Positions 16,284 to 25,279 of a stretch of 64,000 nucleotides of DNA are shown piece by piece. A program made the position numbers and the translations under genes. The stretch covers positions 1-64,000 of the forward strand of contig NZ_JASAOI010000048.1 in NCBI RefSeq assembly GCF_029953285.1, in the 5' to 3' direction. The notes below the pieces were generated by a model. That model was not told the origin of the DNA. It saw only the letters and a list, made by a program, of their open reading frames with translations, and did no database searches. The DNA comes from Yinghuangia seranimata. Its GTDB lineage: Bacteria; Actinomycetota; Actinomycetes; Streptomycetales; Streptomycetaceae. Each line of letters starts with the position of its first letter. Positions within the stretch are counted from its first letter, which is position 1.

Positions 16284-17447
16284 TCAGCTCGACGGGAGCT
16301 CCGAGCCGACCGCCCACATCGCGAAGTACTGCGCGGCCGCACCGTAGGCCTGGGCGAGCGCCACGCGGGCGCCGTCCACCTGGTGCTCCCCCGCCGCCCC
16401 GCGGACCTGGAGCGCGGCCTCCAGGAAGCGCAGCATGCCGGACGCGCCGATCGGGTTCGACGACAGCACGCCGCCCGACGGGTTGACCGGGAACGAGCCG
16501 CCGAACGCGGTCTCACCGCGGTCGACCATCTTCCAGCCCTCGCCCACCGGCGCGATGTCGTGGCCCTCGAGCCACATCGGCTCGTACCACGAGAACGGCA
16601 CGTACAGCTCGGCCACGTCGATCTGGTTGCGCGGGTCGGTGATGCCGGCCTGCTTGTAGACGTCCCACGCGCAGTCGACGCCCGCCTGCGGGCGGATCGG
16701 GTCGCGGCCGTTGAACGACGACGGCTCCGAACGCATCGACGTCCCCAGCACCCACGCCGGCGGCCGCCCGTCGGCCGCCGCCGCCAGGCCGCCCGCCTTG
16801 TCGGTCAGCACGATCGCGCCCGCGCCGTCGGACGACGGGCAGGACTCCAGGAAGTGCAGCGGGTCCCACATCATCGGCGACTCGCGGACCTTCTCGATCG
16901 AGATGTCCTTCAGGTGCAGGTGCGCGTACGGGTTCCGCAGCGCGTTCTGCCGGTCCTTGACCGCCACCTGCCAGCCGATGTGCTCCGGCGCGCCCGACTT
17001 GCGGATGTACGCGCGGATCCACGGCGCGAACGCGCCGCCCGCGCCGATCGACCCGGACTTGCCGCCGCCGAGCCCGAACTGGGCGTTGCCCTCGGACTGC
17101 TTCTCCCACGCCACGGCCAGCACGCGCTTGTGCACGCGCGACGACACCAGGTGGGACGCGACGATCGCGGTCGACCCGCCGACCGAACCCGCGGTGTGCA
17201 CGCGGAACACCGGCTTGCCGGCGCCGCCCAGCGCGTCCGCGAGGTACAGCTCGGGCTTCATGACGCCCTCGAAGATGTCCGGCGCCTTGCCGATCACCAC
17301 CGCGTCGATGTCCGACCACGTCATCTGCGCGTCGTCGAGCGCGCGCTGCGCCGCCTCGCGCACCAGGCCCGCGATCGACAGGTCGTCACGGCGCTTCTTG
17401 TGCTTGGTCTGGCCGATGCCGACGACCGCAACCGGTTCGTGCCCCAT
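16284..17447 (-). CDS. Thiolase-like acyl-CoA protein (SCP2/lipid-transfer thiolase group), operon distal
   Basis: 387 residues with the thiolase fold: VAVVGIGQTKHKKR at the start, a substrate loop near EKQSEGN, and VNPSGGVLSSNPIGASG at the C-terminal active-site region. It belongs to the SCP-x/lipid-transfer-type group, which includes Ltp2 and FadA5-like proteins of sterol side-chain breakdown; some members act as aldolases rather than thiolases. Its ATG overlaps the stop of the upstream thiolase by one base (TGATG), so the two are translationally coupled and probably form a heteromer. The operon order is FadD, DUF35, thiolase, thiolase. Confidence 0.9.
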   Translation of the reverse strand: MGHEPVAVVGIGQTKHKKRRDDLSIAGLVREAAQRALDDAQMTWSDIDAVVIGKAPDIFEGVMKPELYLADALGGAGKPVFRVHTAGSVGGSTAIVASHLVSSRVHKRVLAVAWEKQSEGNAQFGLGGGKSGSIGAGGAFAPWIRAYIRKSGAPEHIGWQVAVKDRQNALRNPYAHLHLKDISIEKVRESPMMWDPLHFLESCPSSDGAGAIVLTDKAGGLAAAADGRPPAWVLGTSMRSEPSSFNGRDPIRPQAGVDCAWDVYKQAGITDPRNQIDVAELYVPFSWYEPMWLEGHDIAPVGEGWKMVDRGETAFGGSFPVNPSGGVLSSNPIGASGMLRFLEAALQVRGAAGEHQVDGARVALAQAYGAAAQYFAMWAVGSELPSS

Positions 17448-18529
17448 CAGTTGTCACCTTCCAGAATGCACACCAGGTTCTGCTGCAGCAGCGGACCCGA
17501 AGTGGCGTGCGCCAGCGTACGGTTGCGCCCGCCCGACAGGATCTGCTCGGCGGCCTCGGCGATCCGGACCAGTCCGGTGGCCATGAGCGGGTTGCCGGTC
17601 AGCGCGCCGCCCGACGGGTTGACCACGACGTCGTCGCCCAGGCCCAGCGCCTGGCGCAGGACCACCTCCTGCGCCGTGAACGGCGCCATCAGCTCGGCGA
17701 CCTCGACGCCCTCGACGCCGCCCGCCTTCTCGGCGGCGAGCCGCGTCGAGGGCGAGTCGGTCAGGTCGCGCAGCGCCGGGTTGTGCACCTCGCTGCGGTG
17801 GTCGATGCCGGCGATCCACGCGGGGCGCGACACGAGTTCGCGGGCCTTGCGCGCGGTCGCCATGACGACGCAGGACGCGCCGTCCGAGATCGGCGGCAGG
17901 TCGCTCTTGCGCAGCGGGTTGCGCAGGTACGGCTCGGCCAGCAGCTTGTCGACGTCCGTCTCCGCGGAACGCACCTGCTGCTTGGGGTTGTTCGCGGCGT
18001 CGCGGCGGGACCGCGCGGCGATCTCGGCGAGTTCGCGCTCGGTGCTCTTGCCGCTCTCGATCAGCTGCCGGGCCTGGAGCGCGGCCAGCGAGACCGGGTC
18101 GGGGCCGAGCGGCGCGAGGTAGTACGGGTCGAGCTCGTTCAGGTAGATCTCGGCCGGGTCGCCGGTCGAGGACTTGCCGGAACCCAGCGCGACGGCGATC
18201 TCCACGTCGCCGTGCTGCATGCGGACCCACGCCTCGTACATCGCCCACGCGCCGTCCATCTCGACGTGCGACTCGTGGATGGGCGGCCAGGCGCCCATCG
18301 CGTCGAGGTTCGGGACGAACGAGAAGGTGCCGCCCGAGACGTAGTCGCACGAGCCCTGGCAGCTGAACCCGATGTCCGAGCGCTTGAGGCCGACCTTGCC
18401 GAGCGCCTCGTCGACGACCGCGATGAGCATCTCGGTCTCGGTGACGTCGTTGCGCCGCACGGCCGGAAGGTACGCGGTCGACACGATCGCGATGGCGGTG
18501 TCGGCGCGGTCGTTGCTTTCGTTGCTCAC
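17447..18529 (-). CDS. Thiolase-like acyl-CoA protein, operon third gene
   Basis: 360 residues, a second thiolase-fold protein of the same group. Features are AIVSTAYLPAVRR at the start, DIGFSCQGSCDYVSGG at the position of the catalytic Cys loop, a KSSTGDP segment and VVNPSGGALTGNPLMATG near the C-terminus. GTG 18529 is chosen with GGGAG upstream; GTG 18553, in frame two bases after the DUF35 stop, is the alternative. The one-base overlap with the next thiolase and the preceding DUF35 gene recall the Ltp2-ChsH2 aldolase arrangement of cholesterol catabolism. The pairing is therefore inferred to cleave a beta-hydroxy or beta-keto acyl-CoA. Confidence 0.88.
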   Translation of the reverse strand: MSNESNDRADTAIAIVSTAYLPAVRRNDVTETEMLIAVVDEALGKVGLKRSDIGFSCQGSCDYVSGGTFSFVPNLDAMGAWPPIHESHVEMDGAWAMYEAWVRMQHGDVEIAVALGSGKSSTGDPAEIYLNELDPYYLAPLGPDPVSLAALQARQLIESGKSTERELAEIAARSRRDAANNPKQQVRSAETDVDKLLAEPYLRNPLRKSDLPPISDGASCVVMATARKARELVSRPAWIAGIDHRSEVHNPALRDLTDSPSTRLAAEKAGGVEGVEVAELMAPFTAQEVVLRQALGLGDDVVVNPSGGALTGNPLMATGLVRIAEAAEQILSGGRNRTLAHATSGPLLQQNLVCILEGDN

Positions 18530-18555
18530 GATGCCTGTCTCCCAATCGGCCACGG

Positions 18556-19539
18556 TCAGAACACCCGGTTCATGTACTGCTCGGCCGGCTCGTCGGGCTC
18601 GCCGGTGGGCAGCCAGCCCTCGATGAACCCGGCGACGGTGCCCCAGCCCTTGCTGGTGATCTCCGCGGCGTTGCGGGCGTCGTCGGCGAACCACTGGGCC
18701 TTGACGCGCATGCCGACGCGGATCTCCGAGACCGGGATGCCGATGATCTGCTGCTGGGCGATGACCATTTCGTCGCCGTGCAGGACGACCGAGGCGCGCG
18801 CGAACGGCTCGGTCTCCTTCTGCCCCGGGTACGGAGTCGGGGTGACGATCGTGTAGTTCGACACGACGCCGTAGTCCGGCAGCGTCTCCTCGTGCTCCTC
18901 GCCCAGCGTGATCGCGTCGACCGAGCAGTAGCCGCGGCCGAGGAAGACGCGGTTGCACTGCGGGCAGCGCTGGCCGGTGATGACGCCGGCCCGCATGCTG
19001 GCGGCGTAACGCTCCAGGGTCGGCGACAGCACGTCCGTGTACGTGATGGTGGAGAAGTAGTCCATCGTCTGGACGTCCTGCGCCTCGCCGGCGGCGGGCC
19101 CCTCGGGGGTCTCGCCGGGCACGAACGCGACGATGTCGTCGATGCGGCCGACCGGTTCGTCGCGCCAGCGCGGGGCGACGCGCATGCCGGTGGACACCGC
19201 GTCCTCGCTGCCCGCGTCGAGCGCGTGGAGCAGGTTGGTGTCGGCGCCGTCCAGCTTGATCAGCGCGTACGCGAACGGCCGGTCCAGCGGGTGGTGCTTG
19301 CCGGGCTCGGCGACCCACGTCCACGACACGACGGTGCCGGCGGGGCCGACCTCGACGAAGTCCGGCTCGAGCGCGTTCCCGGTCTCGGGGTCGTATTCCA
19401 TCGGCGGAACGATGACCCGCTCGCCGCTGCGGATCCCGACGATGCGCTGCGCGGTCAGCTCGGAGAAGAAGCGGCTGATGACCGGTCCGAGCGTGCGCTT
19501 GTACGGGAACTGGATGGTGCTGCTTGTCTGTGTCGACAC
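18556..19539 (-). CDS. DUF35 / OB-fold acyl-CoA-associated protein, two modules
   Basis: 327 residues built from two DUF35-like halves. The second half (about residue 170 on) has the zinc-ribbon CPQC and a later Cys (RGYCSVD), followed by an OB-fold. The first half has the OB-fold-like stretch VIVPPMEYDPETGN but lacks the cysteines. DUF35 proteins scaffold thiolase-like partners; ChsH2 binds Ltp2 through its DUF35 domain. Placement immediately before two thiolases, with gaps under 30 nt, supports the same role here. GTG 19539 has GAGGACGA upstream. No catalytic motif of its own is visible. Confidence 0.87.
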   Translation of the reverse strand: MSTQTSSTIQFPYKRTLGPVISRFFSELTAQRIVGIRSGERVIVPPMEYDPETGNALEPDFVEVGPAGTVVSWTWVAEPGKHHPLDRPFAYALIKLDGADTNLLHALDAGSEDAVSTGMRVAPRWRDEPVGRIDDIVAFVPGETPEGPAAGEAQDVQTMDYFSTITYTDVLSPTLERYAASMRAGVITGQRCPQCNRVFLGRGYCSVDAITLGEEHEETLPDYGVVSNYTIVTPTPYPGQKETEPFARASVVLHGDEMVIAQQQIIGIPVSEIRVGMRVKAQWFADDARNAAEITSKGWGTVAGFIEGWLPTGEPDEPAEQYMNRVF

Positions 19540-19593
19540 GCGGTCGTCCTCTCGGCGCTGGGCTGATCGGCGATGCTTGGTGGGTACGGGAGT

Positions 19594-21261
19594 TCAGGAG
19601 CCCTGCGCCGCGACGCGGGAGGCCCAGGCGTAGTCGGCCTTGCCGACGTTGGTGCGGCCGATCTCGTCGACCAGGACGACCGCCCGCGGCACCTTGTAGC
19701 CGGCGAGCAGCGTGCGGGAGTGCGCGGCGAGGTCGTCGTACGTGGGCGCGGTGCCCTCGCGCGGCTGGACGACCCCGACGACGCGGGCGCCCCAGCGCTC
19801 GTCGGGCACGCCGACGACGATGCAGTCGAACACGTCCGGGTGCGCCTTGAGCGCGGACTCGACCTCTTCGGGGTAGATCTTCTCGCCGCCGGAGTTGATG
19901 CACACCGAGCCGCGGCCGAGCATGACGATCGTGCCGTCGGCCTCGATCATGCCGAAGTCGCCGGGGACGACGTAGCGCACGCCGTCGACGGTCGGGAAGG
20001 TCGCGGCGGTCTTCACCTCGTCCTTCCAGTAGCCGAGCGGGATGTGGCCGGTGCGCGCGATGCGTCCGACCACACCGGAGCCGGGCTCGACCGGGCGCAT
20101 GGTCTCCTGGTCGAGCACGGTGATCTGCGGGCCCATCGCGAACCGCGGCGCGTTGCCGGCGGCGTCGTCCTTGTCGGCGTCCTTCTTCGGGACGCCGCTG
20201 CCGCCCGCGCCGAGCTCGGAGCTGCCGTAGCTGTCGTTGATCATCAGGTGCGGGACGACGGCCCTGAGCTCGTCCTTGACCGCCTCGGACAGCACGGCGC
20301 CGCCGGAGCCGACGACGTACAGCTTGGAGAGGTCGTACGAGCCCACCCGTCGCCCCCCACCACCCATATTCGAAGTCGCTTCGCTCCGCCCTCTTCGGGC
20401 GGCGTCCGCGAGCGGCCGGCCCATCGCGTCGCCGACGATCTGGATCGACGAGACCTGCTCGCGCTCGGCGATCGACAGCAGGTCGGCCGCGTCGTACTTG
20501 CGTGCCGTGTAGAGCACGACCCGGTTGCCGGCCAGCAGGCCGCCGACCGCGAACCACTGCGCGGCGCCGTGCATGAGCGGCGCGGCCGGCATGAAGGTGA
20601 GCCGGAAGTCGCGCACCGCGTTCCCGGCGATCGCCTCGGGTGTCGCGATCGGGGTGCCCGGCCAGCCCCCGCCGCCCATCGCGCCGAAGAAGATGTCCTC
20701 GTGGCGCCACATGGTGCCCTTGGGCATGCCGGTGGTGCCGCCGGTGTAGACGACGTACCGGTCGTCGGCGGAGCGCGGCCCGAAGCCCCGCTCGGGCGAC
20801 GCGGCGGCGAGCGCCTCCTCGTAGTCGACCGCGCCGGGCACGTCGGGGACGGCGGGCTGGTCGTCGGCGATCGAGACGTACGTCTTGAGGCCCGGGAAGT
20901 CGGCGGCGAGCGCGCTCAGCCGGTCCGCGTACCCGCGCTCGTAGACCATCGCGACCAGGTCGGCGTCGCCGAGCAGGTACGCCAGCTCGGCCTCGACGTA
21001 CCGGTAGTTGATGTTGACCGGCACCGCGCGGATCTTCCACGCGGCGAGCAGCGCCTCGACGAACTCGACCCGGTTGAAGCTGTACAGGCCGATGTGGTCG
21101 CCTGGCCCCACCCCGCTCTCCGCGAGATGGTGCGCCAGCCGGTTGGCCCGGGCGTCGAGCTCTTTGTACGTGCGTCGCTGATCGCCTGCGACGAGCACCT
21201 CGGTGTCCCCGCCCGCGTCGGCGAGCAGCTCCCAGAGGTCCGCGAGATTGAAGTCGGCCAC
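19594..21261 (-). CDS. Acyl-CoA synthetase (FadD-type AMP-binding)
   Basis: 555 residues. The adenylation signature is VYTGGTTGMPKGTMWR (P-loop), with the A5-type motif NDSYGSSELG, then DFGMIEADGTIVMLGRGSVCINSGGEK in the hinge region and KVPRAVVLVDEIGRTNVGKADY carrying the C-terminal catalytic Lys; each is interrupted by other residues in the protein. It activates a carboxylic acid as the acyl-AMP, then the CoA thioester, feeding the downstream DUF35/thiolase pair. Residues about 287-307 (EATSNMGGGGRRVG) look inserted relative to relatives and coincide with a dispersed DNA repeat. GTG 21261 sits 6 nt after a -10-like box, suggesting a leaderless message. Confidence 0.92.
   Translation of the reverse strand: MADFNLADLWELLADAGGDTEVLVAGDQRRTYKELDARANRLAHHLAESGVGPGDHIGLYSFNRVEFVEALLAAWKIRAVPVNINYRYVEAELAYLLGDADLVAMVYERGYADRLSALAADFPGLKTYVSIADDQPAVPDVPGAVDYEEALAAASPERGFGPRSADDRYVVYTGGTTGMPKGTMWRHEDIFFGAMGGGGWPGTPIATPEAIAGNAVRDFRLTFMPAAPLMHGAAQWFAVGGLLAGNRVVLYTARKYDAADLLSIAEREQVSSIQIVGDAMGRPLADAARRGRSEATSNMGGGGRRVGSYDLSKLYVVGSGGAVLSEAVKDELRAVVPHLMINDSYGSSELGAGGSGVPKKDADKDDAAGNAPRFAMGPQITVLDQETMRPVEPGSGVVGRIARTGHIPLGYWKDEVKTAATFPTVDGVRYVVPGDFGMIEADGTIVMLGRGSVCINSGGEKIYPEEVESALKAHPDVFDCIVVGVPDERWGARVVGVVQPREGTAPTYDDLAAHSRTLLAGYKVPRAVVLVDEIGRTNVGKADYAWASRVAAQGS
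20341..20393. repeat. Dispersed repeat copy 1, inside the acyl-CoA synthetase gene
   Basis: About 53 bp matching 37069-37121 at close to 90% with two single-base indels. It includes the blocks GCCCACCCGTC, CCCATAT and GTCGCTTCGCTCC. It contains CGAAG-TCG-CTTCG, a perfect small hairpin. It is read in frame on the minus strand as part of the synthetase. Confidence 0.75.
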
Positions 21262-21267
21262 GGCCGC

Positions 21268-21300
21268 ACGATAGGTAAGGTTCCTTGACGACGTCAATGG
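21268..21300 (-). promoter_or_regulatory. Leaderless promoter of the acyl-CoA synthetase operon
   Basis: On the minus strand TTGACG (21297-21292), 18 nt, TATCGT (21273-21268), then 6 nt to GTG 21261. The spacer holds GTCAAGGAACCT (21289-21278), shared with the promoter at 16180-16219. TTGAC-GAC-GTCAA (21285-21297) is a perfect palindrome over the -35 region, a likely repressor site. Confidence 0.6.
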
Positions 21301-21376
21301 TTCCGGAAAACACGTAGTCGTGACACAGCCCACGACCAGGTGCTCGGCGGAGCGGCCGCCGGAGCCGGAACGCGCG

Positions 21377-22537
21377 TCAGTCCCTCGGCATGGTGGCGAA
21401 CGACTTCTTGACGAGTGTGCCCAGGCGCGGCGCGAGGCGCTTCTCAACGAGCACGTGGATCAGCCAGGCCACCAGGAACACCCAGGCGACGACCATGGCG
21501 ACGACCAGGTTCGCGTTGTAGTGGCCTCGCAGCGCACGGACGAGCGCCCAGCCGGCCTCGCAGTGCAGCAGGTAGACCGGGTACGTCAGGGCGCCCAGCG
21601 TGGTGAGGAAGCCCCAGTTGATCCGGTCGAGCCAGCCGAGCGCGAGCGCCGCCATGAGCACGAAGAACACGGTCACGGCGATGTGCACCGGAGCCTCGGG
21701 CATCTTGTGCCGCATGATGTCCTCGGTGCCCTGCCACCGCTGGATGACGTTGTGCTGGCCGACCGCGAAGCTGAAGCCGATGACGCCCCACAGGATCACG
21801 TTCGGTCCGTTGCGGTGCATGAGGTAGAAGGCGATGCCCGCGACGAAGAACGGCGCCGAGTTGGGGACGAGCAGGTACTGCGCCTCGCTGTTCCCGACGG
21901 CCGTGACCAGGATGGCGGCGACCGACCACAGGACGCAGAACGCCAGGACCCGGCGATAGGTGACGCCCAGGAACACGACGATCGCGAACAGCAGGTAGAA
22001 ACGCATCTCCACCCACAGCGTCCAGTACACGGTGTCGACGTCGGCGATGTTCAGCGGCTCCTGGAACATGGTCAGGTTGACCAGCCGGTCCCACTTGCTG
22101 AGCTTGACCGTCGCGTTGCCGTCGGCCACGTACCAGACCACGAGCGTCGTGACCGCCATCGCCGCCCAGTACGCCGGGTAGAGCCGCGTCACGCGCGACG
22201 TGAAGAACTGGCCGAGGCTGCGGCCCCAACTGCTCATGCAGATGACGAAGCCGCTGATCAGGAAGAAGAACTCGACACCGAGGAAGCCGTACGCGGTGGT
22301 CGCGACGAGCAACGGGTGGAACACCTTGCCGGTGGTGCCGTGCCACGCGTACGGGGCTATGACGAGGTGGTGGAGCATCACGACCGTCGCGGCGACGAAG
22401 CGCATGCCGTCGAGCGCGGGCAGACGCCCGCGACGCGGTGCCGGCGCGGGCGCCGGCGCGACGGGTTCGACAATGACGTCCCCGGCCGGCCCCGCCGACA
22501 CGGCAGCCTCGGAGGGAAGCGTCTGGGAAGTCGGCAC
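21377..22537 (-). CDS. Acyltransferase-3 family membrane protein, paralog A
   Basis: 386 residues with about ten to eleven predicted membrane helices, the OafA/YrhL-type acyltransferase-3 fold, which moves acetyl or other acyl groups onto sugars or lipids across the membrane. The functional N-terminal motif is intact: LPALDGMRFVAATVVMLHHL, holding the conserved Arg and His. The next conserved block FFLISGFVICMSSWGR is also present. GTG 22537 is the start; no strong ribosome site is visible. Two paralogs follow upstream on the same strand. The acceptor is unknown; cell-envelope glycan decoration is the usual role. Confidence 0.9.
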   Translation of the reverse strand: MPTSQTLPSEAAVSAGPAGDVIVEPVAPAPAPAPRRGRLPALDGMRFVAATVVMLHHLVIAPYAWHGTTGKVFHPLLVATTAYGFLGVEFFFLISGFVICMSSWGRSLGQFFTSRVTRLYPAYWAAMAVTTLVVWYVADGNATVKLSKWDRLVNLTMFQEPLNIADVDTVYWTLWVEMRFYLLFAIVVFLGVTYRRVLAFCVLWSVAAILVTAVGNSEAQYLLVPNSAPFFVAGIAFYLMHRNGPNVILWGVIGFSFAVGQHNVIQRWQGTEDIMRHKMPEAPVHIAVTVFFVLMAALALGWLDRINWGFLTTLGALTYPVYLLHCEAGWALVRALRGHYNANLVVAMVVAWVFLVAWLIHVLVEKRLAPRLGTLVKKSFATMPRD

Positions 22538-22644
22538 CCGAAGGTTTTACCTTGCACCGCGAGAGCCCGCTAAGGGTTCGCCAGGAAATCCGCTGAATCG
22601 TGACATCGCTCTCGTCGCCGAACGTTTGGCGGACGAAGATCCAC

Positions 22645-23790
22645 TCAGGCGTCCGGCATGCGCGCCAGTGCGCCCCGCATCGCCCTCGCGAACCGCGGGG
22701 CCAGGCGTTTCTCGATGACGACGTAGACGAGGGTCGCCATCAGCACAGCGGCGGCGGCCAGCGTCGAGATCAGCACACTCGGCGGGTAGTCGTCGCGCAG
22801 TTCCTTGATGATCACCCAGCTCATCTCGCAGTGGACGAGGTAGAGCGGGTAGGTCAGGCCGCCGAGCGTGGTCAGCCACGGGAAGGTGACGCGGTCGAAC
22901 CAGCCCAGCGCCAGGGCGGCCATCACCACGAAGAAGACGGCGACGATCATGTGCGTCGCCCACTGCTGGTGGTACTCGGACATCCCGACCTCGGCGTCGT
23001 GGTGCCGGTCGATGACGGTGCGCTGCCCGATCAGGAAGTTGAAGCCGATGATCACCCACAGCACGGGGCTGGGACCGTACCGGTACATGAGGAAGTACGC
23101 GATGCCTGCCACGAAGAACGGAGCCGAGGTGGGCACCAGGACGTACTTGAGGACGCCGGCGTCGGTACCGGTCGCCAGCAACGCGCCGAGGGTCCACACG
23201 ACGCAGAACACCACGACCCTGCGGTACGTGACGCCCATGAACACGACGATCGAGAAGATCAGGTAGAAGCGCATCTCGACCCAGAGGGTCCAGTACACGC
23301 TGTCGACGTCGACGCTGCCGAGCGGCTCCTGGAACATCGTCAGGTTCGCGACGATGTCCCATCCCCCGGGACTTCGGGAGCCTATGCCGCCCGCGACCAG
23401 GAACACCACGAGCGACGTCAGCAGTACCGCGAACCAGTACGCGGGGTACAGCCGGGTCGCACGCGACACGAGGAACTGGCCGATCGAACGGCCCCAGCTG
23501 CTCATGCAGATGACGAAGCCGCTGATCATGAAGAACAGCTCGACGCCCAGCCAGCCGTACGAGGTCGCCTGGTAGTACGGCGTCCACAGGTTCTCCGAGG
23601 GGCGGTGGTCACCCCACGGGAAGATCATCGTGGACAGGTGGAAGAGCACCACGGACGAGGCGGCCACGAAGCGGAGGCCGTCCAGCACCGGGATCCGTCC
23701 CCCGCGCGGACGCGCGACACCCGGCGCAGACGCTGCCGCGGCCACCGTGGATTCGGTGGGCGCGGTGTCGTACTTCAGCGAGACGGACAT
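22645..23790 (-). CDS. Acyltransferase-3 family membrane protein, paralog B
   Basis: 381 residues, close paralog of the neighbouring gene. It has the same helix pattern and an intact N-terminal motif, IPVLDGLRFVAASSVVLFHL, with the conserved Arg and His, followed by FFMISGFVICMSSWGR. Shared internal stretches such as VYWTLWVEMRFYLIFSIVVF show recent duplication. ATG 23790 is preferred over an upstream GTG because it matches the paralog's N-terminal length. The gap to paralog A is 107 nt with no terminator, so the two may be co-transcribed. Confidence 0.9.
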   Translation of the reverse strand: MSVSLKYDTAPTESTVAAAASAPGVARPRGGRIPVLDGLRFVAASSVVLFHLSTMIFPWGDHRPSENLWTPYYQATSYGWLGVELFFMISGFVICMSSWGRSIGQFLVSRATRLYPAYWFAVLLTSLVVFLVAGGIGSRSPGGWDIVANLTMFQEPLGSVDVDSVYWTLWVEMRFYLIFSIVVFMGVTYRRVVVFCVVWTLGALLATGTDAGVLKYVLVPTSAPFFVAGIAYFLMYRYGPSPVLWVIIGFNFLIGQRTVIDRHHDAEVGMSEYHQQWATHMIVAVFFVVMAALALGWFDRVTFPWLTTLGGLTYPLYLVHCEMSWVIIKELRDDYPPSVLISTLAAAAVLMATLVYVVIEKRLAPRFARAMRGALARMPDA

Positions 23791-23848
23791 GACCACCGGC
23801 CGTTTGTATCGCACGGATTGGCGTGCGTCGACTACAGAGGAACAATCC

Positions 23849-23880
23849 ACAGATCATGACGGCGTGACGCCGTGATCTGT
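23849..23880 (-). terminator. Hairpin after acyltransferase paralog C
   Basis: ACAGATCA (23849-23856) pairs with TGATCTGT (23873-23880), and CGGCG pairs with CGCCG inside, with a TGA bulge and TGA loop. It lies about 30 nt after the stop codon of paralog C. Confidence 0.65.
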
Positions 23881-23910
23881 ACGGATCCGCCCGGTACGGG
23901 GCGGCTCGCG

Positions 23911-25068
23911 TCACTCGCGCGGCATGCGTTCGATCGCCTCGCGCAGCGACCGGCCCCAGCGCGGTGCGACCAGACGGTCGGCCACGAGGTGGATCACGAG
24001 TGCCGCCGCAGCGGCCGCGACGAGCGCGACCGCGAGTGCGCTGCCGGCGCTGAGATCTTCCCGCAAGCGGAGGATCAACGTCCACCCGGCCTGACCGTGG
24101 ATCAGGTAAAGGGGGTAGGCGACGGCCCCCAGGACCACCGCCGGACGGACGTCCAGCCACTCGAGCCTGCGCAGCGCCAGCAACGCCATCGCCAGGAAGA
24201 AGACGACGACCGCGGCGTGTCCCGGCCACTCGCGCAGGCTGTGGACGAGGTGCGCCTCGGTGTCGGGCGTCTGGTCGGCCACCGCGCGCTGCCCCGCCGC
24301 GAAGGCGAACCCCGCCAGGCACCAGAGCAGGACATCCGGTCCGTACTGGTAGATGAGGTAGAAGGCGATGCCGGCGACGAAGAACGGCGCCTGCTCCGGG
24401 ACGAACACGTAGCGCAGCGCCTCGTTGTCCGTGGCCTGCGCGAGCAGCGCCGCCACGGACCACAACATGGAGAACGCCAGGAGCCTGCGGTACGTGGCAC
24501 CGAAGGTCGCCACAAGCGCGAAGAGCAGGAAGAACCGCAGCTCGACCCAGAGGAGTGCGTATGCGGGGTCCACGTGACCGATCCCGAGCGCCTGCTGAAA
24601 CATCGTCAGGTTGAGGGTGCGGTCCCACGCGGTGAGGCGGTTGTAGCTCACGCCGTCGCCGACCCAGGCGACGACCGCCACGGTGACGCCGACCGCCGCC
24701 CAGTACGCGGGGTAACGGCGCACGGCGACCGCGGTGGCGTAGTTGCCGACACCGCGCCCGCGGCTCAGCAGCGCGACCGCGAAGCCGCTCGCCATGAAGA
24801 ACAGGTACGCGCCGAGCCAGCCGTACCGCGACACCGTCAGCAGCGGGTGCGGCAGCTGCGACTGCACGGTGCGGGGACCGTCCAGCCACGGGTAGCCGAA
24901 GGCGACCAGGTCGAACGCGACGAGCATGACCACGGCCACGGCGACCAGCACCTCGACGGCGCCGTGCCGGCGCCCCACGGGCCCGGGGTGCGGGTCGGAG
25001 GCGACGGCTTCGGGCATCGCCCGGGGGCGGGGAGGGGCTGTTCCCGGCTCGGGCGCAGTCGTGGTCAC
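23911..25068 (-). CDS. Acyltransferase-3-like membrane protein, paralog C, degenerate N-terminal motif
   Basis: 385 residues with the same helix pattern as the two downstream paralogs and shared blocks such as HVDPAYALLWVELRFFLLFA and AEQAPFFVAGIAFYLIYQYGPD-like text. The first helix, however, reads AVEVLVAVAVVMLVAFDLVA: the DG-R pair and the His of the active motif are gone. The second block has changed to FFMASGFAVALLSRGRG. It is therefore probably inactive as an acyltransferase, or uses other residues. GTG 25068 gives an N-terminus like the paralogs; TTG 25149 and ATG 25017 are alternatives. Confidence 0.8.
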   Translation of the reverse strand: MTTTAPEPGTAPPRPRAMPEAVASDPHPGPVGRRHGAVEVLVAVAVVMLVAFDLVAFGYPWLDGPRTVQSQLPHPLLTVSRYGWLGAYLFFMASGFAVALLSRGRGVGNYATAVAVRRYPAYWAAVGVTVAVVAWVGDGVSYNRLTAWDRTLNLTMFQQALGIGHVDPAYALLWVELRFFLLFALVATFGATYRRLLAFSMLWSVAALLAQATDNEALRYVFVPEQAPFFVAGIAFYLIYQYGPDVLLWCLAGFAFAAGQRAVADQTPDTEAHLVHSLREWPGHAAVVVFFLAMALLALRRLEWLDVRPAVVLGAVAYPLYLIHGQAGWTLILRLREDLSAGSALAVALVAAAAAALVIHLVADRLVAPRWGRSLREAIERMPRE

Positions 25069-25279
25069 GCGGGAGGTTCTACCGCACCACAGCGCCGCCC
25101 GCGACATCGAGCCGAGCAGGGAGCGCGCACCAATCGACGTGTCTGACAAAGCCCCTCATTCCCGCGACCGACCCTGCACGGTACCCAGCGGACCGCGGGC
25201 CGCGCGAACCCGAGGACCCGTGGTCGCCCGGCCCGCCCGGCCGGGGGCCGTCCCGGCCGCGGCCCGTCCGGGCGCGGGC

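Noticed and set aside
17447-21313. A very long open frame on the minus strand spanning several genes
   Set aside because: Only its last 360 residues are a real protein (a thiolase). The rest is Arg/Pro/Gly-rich and lies in the wrong frame across the DUF35 and synthetase genes, as expected in GC-rich DNA.
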